Origin: Verrucomicrobiales bacterium
Lineage (GTDB): Bacteria > Verrucomicrobiota > Verrucomicrobiia > Verrucomicrobiales > V1-33
Assembly: GCA_028293125.1 (NCBI GenBank)
Contig: JAQGPJ010000012.1
Span: 62,001-126,000, forward strand
Direction of reading: 5' to 3'
DNA: 64,000 bases
Made by a program: the position numbers and the translations under genes. The notes under the pieces are model-generated. The model ran no database searches, was not told where the DNA came from, and saw nothing but the letters and a program-made list of their open reading frames with translations. Shown piece after piece: positions 18,241 to 26,085 of this stretch; within the stretch, counting starts at the first letter, position 1; each line of letters starts with the position of its first letter.

Positions 18241-19422
18241 TCACGACAGACCCTCAGCGGTCTCCTGCTTCAGGCGGAGCTGGCCGCAGGCGGCGTCGAT
18301 GTCGTGGCCCTTCTCACGGCGGATGGTGGCGGGGACCCCATTGGCCACGAGCGTGGCGCAGAAGGCATCCTGCTCCGGCTCGCCGGGGCGGACCCAGGGC
18401 AAACCCTCGACCGTGTTGTAGGGGATGAGATTCACCTTGGCCTCCAGGGCGCGGGTGCGGCGGGCGAGGGCACGGGCCTCGTCCAAGCCGTCGTTCACTC
18501 CCTGGATCAGAATATACTCGAGGGTGATCTTCTGTTTCCGGCGCTGTTTGAAATAACGCAGAGCCTCAAAAAGGGTCTCCAGAGGGTATTTTTCATTCAC
18601 GGGCATGATGCGGTTCCGCACCTCGTCCGTGGCCCCGTGCAGGGATATGGCCAGGCGCACGGGGATATCGAAGTCCGCCAGTTTTTTGATCTGGGGGGCC
18701 AGACCGCTGGTGGAGACCGTAATGTGCCGCGCGCCGATGTTCAGACCCCAGTGGGCCTGAAGGATGGTCAGGGCTCGGGTCAGGTTGGTGAAGTTGGCCA
18801 AGGGCTCGCCCATGCCCATGAAGACCAGATTGTCCACCCGCTCGCCGGCCTCCCGTTCCGCCAGCATGACCTGGCCAACGATCTCATCGGCCTGCAGATT
18901 GCGCGTGAAGCCCGCCAAGCCGCTGGCGCAGAATTTACAGTCATAGGCGCAGCCGACCTGGCTGGAGACGCACAGCGTCAGGCGGTCGCTCTGGCCGCCC
19001 ATCCAGCCCTTGTTGGCGGGGATGAGGACGCTCTCCACATAGCGCCCGTCCGCCAGCCGGAACAGAAACTTCCGCGTCGCGTCCCGCGCACCTTGGATTT
19101 TGGCCACGCTCATGGGGTTGAAGGGAAAGCGCTCCGCGAGCTGGTCCCGCAGCGCCTGGGGCAGATTGGTCATCTCCCCGAAGCTGCGGGCCCTCTTTTG
19201 AAAAATCCATTCCTGCACCTGCTTGGCGCGGTAGGGCTTGCCGCCGGCCTCAACAATGGCGGCGGTGAGCTCCTCCGGCAGCAGGCCTGCCAGGGACAGG
19301 GCGGGAGCGGGGGCTTTTCTGACTGGGGCAGGGGCAGGGGCTGGGACTGGTTCCGTTTCCGTGATCACGTCGGGAATATAATGCAGCCCGGGGCCGCGTC
19401 CATGGCTAAGGCGGCGCGTCAA
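18241..19422 (-). CDS. rlmN: Dual-specificity 23S rRNA A2503 / tRNA A37 C2-methyltransferase
   Basis: A radical SAM methyltransferase. The CxxxCxxC cluster is in VGCAYDCKFCASGLAGF, FMGMGEPLAN is the family glycine motif, and RRKQKITLEYILIQGVND plus CGQLRL near the end are typical. Start choice is open. I favour TTG at 19422 because GGAGG lies 6 nt upstream with a TATAAA box just before it. A GTG at 19476 gives 18 more residues; a GTG nearer the conserved core is also possible. A Pro/Ala-rich linker (about residues 20-45) precedes the conserved domain. The protease gene at 19514 is divergent. Confidence 0.9.
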   Translation of the reverse strand: MTRRLSHGRGPGLHYIPDVITETEPVPAPAPAPVRKAPAPALSLAGLLPEELTAAIVEAGGKPYRAKQVQEWIFQKRARSFGEMTNLPQALRDQLAERFPFNPMSVAKIQGARDATRKFLFRLADGRYVESVLIPANKGWMGGQSDRLTLCVSSQVGCAYDCKFCASGLAGFTRNLQADEIVGQVMLAEREAGERVDNLVFMGMGEPLANFTNLTRALTILQAHWGLNIGARHITVSTSGLAPQIKKLADFDIPVRLAISLHGATDEVRNRIMPVNEKYPLETLFEALRYFKQRRKQKITLEYILIQGVNDGLDEARALARRTRALEAKVNLIPYNTVEGLPWVRPGEPEQDAFCATLVANGVPATIRREKGHDIDAACGQLRLKQETAEGLS

Positions 19423-19513
19423 GTGCCTCCTCCGTGTTTTATAAAAAAAAGGCGCGTCGCCCCGCGCTTTTGTCACGCATAAAGTGAATCAACCCCTTAT
19501 TTAAGTTTAACCT

Positions 19514-20629
19514 ATGATTCCACGTCCTTTTTTCCTCAGCCGCGTGCTGCTTCCGGCGGTGCTTCTGCAGGCTGCCTTTCTTCCGCTGCAGCTTCAGGCG
19601 GAGACCCTGAAGGAGCGGCAGACCCGCGTGCTGGAGGCCGTGCAGAAAGTTGGCCCCACCGTGGTCGCCATCACCGGCGCCAGCGCCAAGGGCTCTATGG
19701 GGTCCGGCAGCGGCGTCATCATTAGCAAGGACGGGCTGGTGCTCACCGCCGGTCACGTGCTCGCGGCCACGGGTGAGGACCTGATCATCACGCTGCCGGG
19801 CGGCAGGGAGGTCAAAGGCAAGTCTCTGGGACGGGACATGAACCGCGACGCTGCGCTCGCCAAAATCACGGATCCCGGCGACTATACCTTTGCGGATATG
19901 GCCGATCCCTCCAGCATTGAAAAGGGCGAGTGGGTGGTGGCCCTGGGTCATCCCGGCGGTTACGATCCTCAGCGCGGCGCGCCCTTGCGTGTGGGCCGCC
20001 TATGGGATGTGGACAACAAAACTTTCTACCGCAGTGACTGCACGGTCTCCGGCGGGGACAGCGGCGGCCCGCTGTTCGATCTGAGCGGCAAGGTCATCGG
20101 CATCCACTCCAGCATCAGCCAGAATCTCTCCGAAAACCGGCATGTGCCCATTGGTGTCTTTGAAAAGGACATGGAGCGGCTGAAGAACAAGGAAGTCTGG
20201 GGCAAGCTGTCCAATATCATGCCCGGCATGAGGGATGAGGAGGAGGACAACAGCGACCAGGACAAGGATCTGAACCGTCCCCGGGCCCGTCCCAAAAAAG
20301 AGCCGGGATCCCGCCAGAAACCTGCGCCCCGCACGGAGCCGGAGGAACCTGCCGCCCCCGCCGCCGGCCGCGCCTATATGGGAGCCACCCTCCAAATGAC
20401 GGATGAAGGGCAAGTGCGCGTGGAGGAGATCGCCGACGGCTCCCCCGCTGCTCAGGCCGGCCTGCAGCTGGAGGACATCATCACCAAGGCCGGCGGGAAG
20501 GAAATCGCCAGCAACTCGGATATCGTCGCTCAGGTCCGCGCCGCCAAACCCGGCGATATGCTGAAGCTCACCATCCGCCGCAAGGGGGCTGACAAGGAGC
20601 TGGAGGTGAAACTGGCCCCCGCTCCCTGA
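19514..20629 (+). CDS. HtrA/Deg-like periplasmic serine protease with PDZ domain
   Basis: A 371-residue exported protein with a signal peptide ending near LQAE. The trypsin-like domain has the full triad: His81 (LTAGHV), Asp112 (NRDAAL) and Ser183 (SGGDSGGP). A Pro/Lys/Glu-rich linker around residues 235-290 leads to one PDZ domain (AYMGATLQM to the C-terminus, with GSPAAQAGLQLEDII). The family performs envelope protein quality control. It is followed 107 nt downstream by a related but catalytically degenerate protein, suggesting a duplicated and diverged pair. Confidence 0.88.
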   Translation: MIPRPFFLSRVLLPAVLLQAAFLPLQLQAETLKERQTRVLEAVQKVGPTVVAITGASAKGSMGSGSGVIISKDGLVLTAGHVLAATGEDLIITLPGGREVKGKSLGRDMNRDAALAKITDPGDYTFADMADPSSIEKGEWVVALGHPGGYDPQRGAPLRVGRLWDVDNKTFYRSDCTVSGGDSGGPLFDLSGKVIGIHSSISQNLSENRHVPIGVFEKDMERLKNKEVWGKLSNIMPGMRDEEEDNSDQDKDLNRPRARPKKEPGSRQKPAPRTEPEEPAAPAAGRAYMGATLQMTDEGQVRVEEIADGSPAAQAGLQLEDIITKAGGKEIASNSDIVAQVRAAKPGDMLKLTIRRKGADKELEVKLAPAP

Positions 20630-20736
20630 ACCCCGCTGGCCGTGGGGGCGGACACCTCGGGCCTTCCAAGCCCCAAAGTCCCACTCTTCCGGCCATTCCC
20701 AGCTAAACCCTTTTTTCCCAGCAATTCACTGATTCC

Positions 20737-22317
20737 ATGAAACCCAATCTTTTATTCCCGGTCGCCTTGGCCGCCCTCACCACCGGGGCCGGGCTTTTCA
20801 CTGTCACCCGCCACGCCACCGCCGCGGAGCAGGCACGCTCCCGCGAGACGCGGCCCGTCGAATTCCACAGCTACCGCTTGGAGCTGCGCGGTGACGGCTC
20901 CAGTCCGCGACTGATTGAAAACGGACGTCTAGTGCAGCAGAACCAGGACGACGCCGACCCCATGCGCGAATTTTTCCGCGAACTGCGGGAACGCCAGCGC
21001 CGTAACGGGCAGGGGGATCAGAGCGGCCCGCGCGGCCAAGTCAATCCGTTTGAGGAACTGCTTCGTCAGTTCGGCGAATTGAACCCTGATGATCAGGACC
21101 GGAATGAGACTCCTGATGCCGATGACGACCGTCCGTCTCCGCCGCCCCGCGCCGGCAATCAGACTCCGCAGGAAATGCTGGAGGAGATGATGCGCCGCAT
21201 GGGCGGGCAGCGCGGCGCGGGCCGTCTTGGATTCGGCCCGAACACCGAAAAGGATCCTCCCCGCACCAGCAAGCACCACCTCAGCGCCCTTGCGGAATGG
21301 CGTCCGCTTGTCGCGCAGGCGCGCCAGTCCACCGTCCGGGTAATGCGTCGTGACCGGCAGATCGCGCTGGCCACCATCGTCAGTTCCGACGGCTACGCCC
21401 TCACGAAGGCCAGCGAGGTTGCCAAGGGCAACTTTGAGTGTGCGTTCAACGATGGCCGCATCGTGCCCGCCAAGGTGGTGGACGAGCTTAAGTCCTATGA
21501 CCTTGCCCTCATCAAGCTGGAGGCCACCGGTCTGACGCCCGTCAAATTCGCGGACACCGCCACTCCGGTGGGAACGCTCATCGCGGCGGTCAGCACGGAT
21601 GAGGACCCCACCGGACTGGGCGTGATCAGCGTGGCCTCCCGCAGTCTTGACGAGCGCACCAAGGGTTTTCTGGGGGTGAGAATGTCCGAGGACACCCCGC
21701 TCAAAGGCGTCCGTATCGCGGAGGCCTTGGAAGGGGGTGCCGCCAAGCGCGCCGGCATGGAGGCCGGGGATGTCATCCTGGCTATCGACGGCCAGGAGAT
21801 TGCCAGCCCCCGCCAGCTTCAGAAGCTCGTCTCGGGCCTCAAACCCGAGCAGAAGGTGACCATCAACATCGAGCGCGACAGCAAGCCCAAGTCCCTTGAG
21901 CTTTCCTTGGGTCACCGCTCGGAGGAACTGATCCAGCGCCAGCTGGACCAGACCGCCCTCATGGGTTCCAACCTCAGCCAGAACGCCAGCGGCTATCCCA
22001 ATGCTGTGCAGAGCGATCTCGCCCTGCAGGCCGAGGACGCCGGCGGCCCGGTGGTGGATGTGGACGGCAATGTCGTCGGGCTCAATATCGCCCGCGCCGA
22101 GCGCGTCAGCACCTACCTGATTCCCGGCAGGGTGATCAATGAACTCCTGACCGATGTGCAGGCCGGCAAGTTTGCCCTCGCCAAGGATGCCGACACGCTT
22201 CAGGCGGAACTCAGTGAGCTGAATGCCAGCCTGCGGAAATCCCAGGACAACCTCAAGGACACCGAGTCCAAACGCGAGGAGGTGCTCAAATCCTTGGATC
22301 GTCTGAAGAAAAAATAA
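20737..22317 (+). CDS. Catalytically degenerate HtrA-like protein with internal PDZ domain and C-terminal coiled coil
   Basis: A 526-residue exported protein. Residues 1-30 form a signal peptide and 31-185 a charged Asp/Arg/Pro-rich region. Residues about 195-300 match the first half of a trypsin-like protease. The usual LTxxHV is LTKASEV, with no His; Asp255 (SYDLALIKL) is kept. A PDZ domain (308-392, GGAAKRAGMEAGDVILAIDGQ) interrupts the fold. The second barrel piece then appears (QSDLALQAEDAGGPVVDVDGNVVGLN), with Ala435 at the catalytic Ser position. Residues 485-526 are a predicted coiled coil. It is probably a pseudoprotease that binds or regulates, perhaps as a partner of the active protease upstream. 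Confidence 0.8.
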   Translation: MKPNLLFPVALAALTTGAGLFTVTRHATAAEQARSRETRPVEFHSYRLELRGDGSSPRLIENGRLVQQNQDDADPMREFFRELRERQRRNGQGDQSGPRGQVNPFEELLRQFGELNPDDQDRNETPDADDDRPSPPPRAGNQTPQEMLEEMMRRMGGQRGAGRLGFGPNTEKDPPRTSKHHLSALAEWRPLVAQARQSTVRVMRRDRQIALATIVSSDGYALTKASEVAKGNFECAFNDGRIVPAKVVDELKSYDLALIKLEATGLTPVKFADTATPVGTLIAAVSTDEDPTGLGVISVASRSLDERTKGFLGVRMSEDTPLKGVRIAEALEGGAAKRAGMEAGDVILAIDGQEIASPRQLQKLVSGLKPEQKVTINIERDSKPKSLELSLGHRSEELIQRQLDQTALMGSNLSQNASGYPNAVQSDLALQAEDAGGPVVDVDGNVVGLNIARAERVSTYLIPGRVINELLTDVQAGKFALAKDADTLQAELSELNASLRKSQDNLKDTESKREEVLKSLDRLKKK

Positions 22318-22401
22318 CCTTTGGGCTGATGCTTTCAGCCTCCCGGACATTCCTCTGACAGGACTGTCCCCGTCATCTTCCCGCAACCCCACCCTCCAAA
22401 G

Positions 22402-22445
22402 AAACACCCGTTACCGCTCCAAGCGGCTGACGGGTGTTTTGTTTT
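22402..22445 (+). terminator. Intrinsic terminator after the protease pair
   Basis: AAACACCCGT (22402-22411) pairs with ACGGGTGTTT (22430-22439), with an inner CCGC/GCGG extension, and is followed by TTTTGTTTT. It lies 85 nt after the stop of the pseudoprotease gene and separates it from the NAD/ADP-ribose cluster. Confidence 0.85.
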
Positions 22446-22518
22446 CCGCCTGTTCAGGCGGGAATCAGCCGGCTCCGGAGCGGACCGGGGCTCTCACAAA
22501 AAGGGGAAGGAATATTTC

Positions 22519-22564
22519 TTGACTTCGTGTCCAGATTACACCATAAATCGTGTATGCATTACAC
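22519..22564 (+). promoter_or_regulatory. Predicted sigma-70 promoter with overlapping dyad half-sites for the NADAR cluster
   Basis: TTGACT (22519-22524) and CATAAA (22542-22547) are separated by 17 nt. Around the -10 box the half-site TTACAC occurs at 22536-22541 and 22559-22564 in one orientation, with GTGTA at 22550-22554 in the other. This is an operator-like arrangement. The leader to the first ATG is about 120 nt. The regulator is unknown. Confidence 0.55.
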
Positions 22565-22674
22565 TTACCATTTGCGGCGCTGCTTTTCCTTCTTCAGTGG
22601 GGCGCAGGCAGGCTTGGGCCGCACCGCTCCAGTCTGAGTCGGGAATCGGAAGAAAAACTAACAAATTCAAGGCG

Positions 22675-23247
22675 ATGAACACCACACCACCGCTTTCCAC
22701 GGAGGAACTGATCTCCACCATGCGGCAGGGATGGGAGCCGAAGTGGGCTTTCTTCTGGGGCCACACCCTGTCGAAGGACGGGTCGGTCACCAAATCCTGT
22801 TTTAGTCAGTGGTGGGCCGGCAATGCCTTCACTTTGGAAGGAATCACCTACCCCACTGCCGAGCACTGGATGATGGCGGAGAAGGCGAGGCTGTTCCACG
22901 ACAGGAAAGGTTTGGCGAATATCCTCACTGCCAAAAGTCCGGCGGTTGCCAAAAAGCTGGGCCGTCAGGTGGCCGGTTTCGAGGAGGAAATCTGGCTGCG
23001 GCACCGCTGGGAAATCGTGCTGCGGGGCAATGCCGCCAAGTTCGGCCAGCACCCGGAGCTGAAACAGTTTCTCCTCGGCACCGGTGACCGCATTCTGGTC
23101 GAGGCCAGTCCCTATGACCGGGTCTGGGGCATCGGTCTTGCCGCCACCCACGCCGACGCCGCCCGGCCTGAAAACTGGAAAGGCCTGAACCTTCTGGGTT
23201 TTGCCCTGATGGAGATCCGCCGGCAATTTCAAAGCCCGCTGTCATGA
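22675..23247 (+). CDS. NADAR-domain protein (ADP-ribose-linked hydrolase)
   Basis: A 190-residue NADAR/YbiA-like protein. The conserved blocks are present: AFFWGH, FSQWWAGNAFTLEGITYPTAEHW with the E-H pair, MMAEKARLFHD, KFGQHPELKQFLLGTGDRILVEAS and PYDRVWGIGL. Characterised NADAR enzymes cleave N-glycosidic bonds to ADP-ribose or ribose phosphate, including removal of ADP-ribose from guanine in DNA. It is the first gene of a tightly packed cluster and overlaps the next by 4 nt. The start at 22675 is used because the upstream open frame runs through the promoter. The target here is unknown. Confidence 0.88.
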   Translation: MNTTPPLSTEELISTMRQGWEPKWAFFWGHTLSKDGSVTKSCFSQWWAGNAFTLEGITYPTAEHWMMAEKARLFHDRKGLANILTAKSPAVAKKLGRQVAGFEEEIWLRHRWEIVLRGNAAKFGQHPELKQFLLGTGDRILVEASPYDRVWGIGLAATHADAARPENWKGLNLLGFALMEIRRQFQSPLS

Positions 23248-23585
23248 GCACTCTTACTTTATACCGCCCCGTCGGCCTGCAGGAACTCGCTCTGATTGAG
23301 CAAAGCGGCTGGACGGCCTTTCCGCCGCGCCTGCCGGAGCAGCCCATTTTTTATCCCGTGATGAACGAGGAATACGCCATCCAAATCGCGCGGGACTGGA
23401 ATGTCCCAGCATCCGGATCAGGCTATGTCACCCGCTTTCAGATGGATGCCGGATTCGCCAGCCGGTATCCGGTGCAGGTGGCCGGCAGCGGAGTTCACCG
23501 CGAACTCTGGATACCTGCCGAGGATCTGGCGGAGTTCAACCGGCACATCACCGGCCTCATTGAGGTCACCCACCGTTTTCCATGA
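23244..23585 (+). CDS. Small protein with ADP-ribosyltransferase-like features
   Basis: A 113-residue soluble protein. It starts LTLYRPVGLQELALIEQSGW, continues IFYPVMNEEYAIQIARDW, and ends with HRELWIPAEDLAEFNRHI. The order Arg8 in LYRPV, Tyr37 or Tyr44, then Glu87 in RELWIPAE resembles the R-Y-E layout of ADP-ribosyltransferase folds. The ELWIPAE segment also recalls VERVPAE in the KptA protein encoded at the end of this cluster. Databases often attach a crystallin J1/ADP-ribosylation label to such proteins because of neighbouring genes. That it transfers ADP-ribose is an inference. It overlaps genes on both sides by 4 nt. Confidence 0.6.
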   Translation: MSTLTLYRPVGLQELALIEQSGWTAFPPRLPEQPIFYPVMNEEYAIQIARDWNVPASGSGYVTRFQMDAGFASRYPVQVAGSGVHRELWIPAEDLAEFNRHITGLIEVTHRFP

Positions 23586-24221
23586 CTCTCACCGTTCATC
23601 CTTATTCAGAGCAGCTTGAGCGCTGGCCGCGTTCGGGACGTCACATCCTGGCGCAGTTCGATGACGACTCCATCGTGGTCTATCAGGCCTACCGACCTGC
23701 GATCGCTCGGTTCGCCCGGCAACATCAGCGGTTTGGCGGTGAGTTCAGCTTCAGCCGCATGAGCTGGATCAAACCCAACTTTCTGTGGATGATGCACCGC
23801 TCCGGGTGGGCCACGAAGGAGGGGCAGGAGCACATCCTGGCGGTGCGGCTCAGGCGCGCCTTTTTCGACGAGGTGCTTCAATCCTCCGTGGCCTCCTCCT
23901 TTGGAGCCAGCGGCTATGCGGAGCATGAGGAATGGAAGGCAGCGCTCGCCGGTTCCGACGTCCGGCTGCAATGGGATCCCGATCACGACCCCCACGGACA
24001 CCCCGTGCAGCGCCGCGCTGTGCAGCTTGGACTGCGCGGGGAAATGCTCCGGCCGCTATGCCGAAACCGAGTTGCTCGGCATTGAGGACGTCACCGCCTT
24101 TACCTCGGAACAGCGCGGGTGCCTTCACTCCTCCGGCACGGGGAATCTCCTGACTCCTACTGAATACGTCTATCAACCCTCCACTCCCGCCGCAGCCTTG
24201 GCCGCCGGCATTGAATCATGA
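23582..24221 (+). pseudogene. DUF4291-family protein interrupted by a +1 frameshift
   Basis: The first 157 residues (RHILAQFDDDSIVVYQAYRP, FSRMSWIKPNFLWMMHRSGW, LQWDPDHDPHG, QLGLRGEMLR) match DUF4291 proteins. In the native frame the sequence then reads PLCRNRVARH and stops at 24085. Skipping one C at 24053 restores RYAETELLGIEDVTAFTSEQ and the expected C-terminus, ending at 24221. That end overlaps the next ATG by 4 nt, exactly like the other junctions in this cluster. The reading frame was therefore intact recently, or the extra C is an assembly error. The biochemical role of DUF4291 is not known to me; repeated company of ADP-ribose enzymes suggests a NAD-linked activity. Confidence 0.8.
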
Positions 24222-25162
24222 CTCCTGAATCCAGAATCCTTGGCGGCCTTTACGGCTTCCTCATCGGTGATGCGCTCGGCGTGCCCGTGGAGTTCAAGCC
24301 CCGCGCGGACCGCGTCCTCGATCCGGTGACGGACATGCGCGACTACGGCACCCATGGCCAGCCCAAGGGCACATGGTCGGATGACGGGGCTCTGCTGCTC
24401 TGCTCCGTGGAGAGTCTGGTGGAGAAGGGTGGATTTGATTCCCAGGACATGGGGGAGCGGTATCTGCGCTGGTCCACCTACGGCCTGTGGACGGCGCACG
24501 GAGTGCTTTTCGATATTGGATTCGCCACCCGTGCGGCGCTGCGGCGGATTGAGAAGGGCTGCCCTGCGGAGATCGCCGGAGGGACGGATGAACACAGCAA
24601 TGGCAACGGCTCGCTGATGCGGATCCTGCCCATGCCTCTGGCCTCGCTGAATGAAGGTGATGATGTGCTTGAGGACCGGATCTTCCGGGCGTCGGCGATC
24701 ACTCATGCTCACGACCGTTCAAAACTGGCCTGTTTGATGCACGGGCTGGTGACACGGTTTCTGATGCAGGGCCAGGATGCCGGTGCCGCCGTCCGTCAGG
24801 CGCAGGGGATTTTCACTCAACGGTATAAGGCGCATCCGGAGTTCCCAGCATTCCGGCAGGTCCTAGACCCGTTGCTGAGCCAGACTCCGGAGCATGAAAT
24901 CGGATCGGACGGTTATGTGATGGCCACTCTCGCCGCCTCCCTTTGGTGCCTGCTGACAACATCGGATTTCTCCGGATGCGTGCTCAAAGCGGTGAATCTC
25001 GGCGATGACACGGACACCACCGGCTGTGTGGCCGGAGGCTTGGCGGGAGTGCTTTACGGGCTGGAGGCCATTCCGCCGGAATGGATCAGCGTTCTGCCGC
25101 GTCAGGATGATCTGCGAAGGCTGTTTGACAAATTTTTGAAATTCACAGGCACTTCGTCATGA
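24218..25162 (+). CDS. ADP-ribosylglycohydrolase family protein (first of two)
   Basis: A 314-residue ARH/DraG-like hydrolase. The binuclear metal site is complete: Ser54-Asp55-Asp56 in GTWSDDG, and Asp263, Asp264 and Asp266 in NLGDDTDTTG. The N-terminal GGLYGFLIGDALGVPVEF and the middle EHSNGNGSLMRILPM are family hallmarks. It would release ADP-ribose from a modified protein, nucleic acid or small molecule. It overlaps the previous gene (in corrected frame) and the next gene by 4 nt each. The subgroup differs from the following ADP-ribosylglycohydrolase, so the two probably act on different substrates. Confidence 0.92.
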   Translation: MTPESRILGGLYGFLIGDALGVPVEFKPRADRVLDPVTDMRDYGTHGQPKGTWSDDGALLLCSVESLVEKGGFDSQDMGERYLRWSTYGLWTAHGVLFDIGFATRAALRRIEKGCPAEIAGGTDEHSNGNGSLMRILPMPLASLNEGDDVLEDRIFRASAITHAHDRSKLACLMHGLVTRFLMQGQDAGAAVRQAQGIFTQRYKAHPEFPAFRQVLDPLLSQTPEHEIGSDGYVMATLAASLWCLLTTSDFSGCVLKAVNLGDDTDTTGCVAGGLAGVLYGLEAIPPEWISVLPRQDDLRRLFDKFLKFTGTSS

Positions 25163-26085
25163 ACGCCTCCACGGTCATACCGGAGCAGGACCGGCTGAAC
25201 TTGGCCATGCTGTCCTTGGACGGCCTTTCGGTCGGAGACGCGTTTGGGCAGAGCTTTTTCTTTGTGCCTCCCGCTGTTGCCGACAGCCGTCAGGCTGAGC
25301 GCCATATACCTCCCCCACCTTGGTTTTACACGGATGACACTGTCATGGCTGCAGCGGTCGTGAAGTGCCTTGGACGGCACGGAAAGATTGATCAGGATTG
25401 GCTGGCGGATGAATTTGCGCGTGAATACCGCCGTGAGCCCGACCGGGGTTATGGAGGAACTGCGCGGGGAATCCTTCACCGCATCGGTGAGGGAATGCCG
25501 TGGAAGGACGCCGCTGCCGAGGTTTTCGATGGGGAGGGCTCATGCGGCAACGGCGGGGCAATGAGAGCCGCTCCGGTGGGGGCTTGGTTCCATGATGATT
25601 TGAAAGAGCTGGTCGAGCAGGCCAAACGGTCAGCGGTCGTCACGCACTTCCATCCTGACGGTCAGGCCGGTGCCATTGCTGTGGCGCTCGCCGCCGCCTG
25701 GATGGTCACCCAATTGGATAACCAGCGGCCCCGCAGCCACTGCATGATCGAGTTTGTGCTCGCCCATCTGCCGCAGACGGAAACATGGTGGAGGCTGAAA
25801 AAGGCGCTGACGCTGCCGCTGGAAATGTCGCCGCGGACGGCGGCGTCGATTCTCGGCAATGGTTCGCAGGTGATCTCCTCCGACACCGTGCCTTTCTGCC
25901 TCTGGTGTGCGTGCCGTCATGCGGACGACTACACCGAAGCGCTCTGGAGCGCGGTGGGTGTGCAGGGCGATATGGATACCAACTGCGCGATTGTGGGCAG
26001 TCTGGTGACTTTGGGAACCGGTTATGAAGGCATTCCGGCGGACTGGCTCGCGGCGCGTGAACCTTTGCAGAGCCGGTTGTCATGA
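25159..26085 (+). CDS. ADP-ribosylglycohydrolase family protein (second of two)
   Basis: A 308-residue ARH-fold hydrolase. Thr58-Asp59-Asp60 (FYTDDTVM) and Asp271-x-Asp273-Thr274 (QGDMDTN) supply the metal ligands, and CGNGGAMRAAPVGAWF is the central family block. Compared with the preceding paralogue it has GDMDTN in place of GDDTDT and little other identity, so it is not a recent duplication. The stop overlaps the DUF1152 start by 4 nt. Confidence 0.9.
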   Translation: MNASTVIPEQDRLNLAMLSLDGLSVGDAFGQSFFFVPPAVADSRQAERHIPPPPWFYTDDTVMAAAVVKCLGRHGKIDQDWLADEFAREYRREPDRGYGGTARGILHRIGEGMPWKDAAAEVFDGEGSCGNGGAMRAAPVGAWFHDDLKELVEQAKRSAVVTHFHPDGQAGAIAVALAAAWMVTQLDNQRPRSHCMIEFVLAHLPQTETWWRLKKALTLPLEMSPRTAASILGNGSQVISSDTVPFCLWCACRHADDYTEALWSAVGVQGDMDTNCAIVGSLVTLGTGYEGIPADWLAAREPLQSRLS

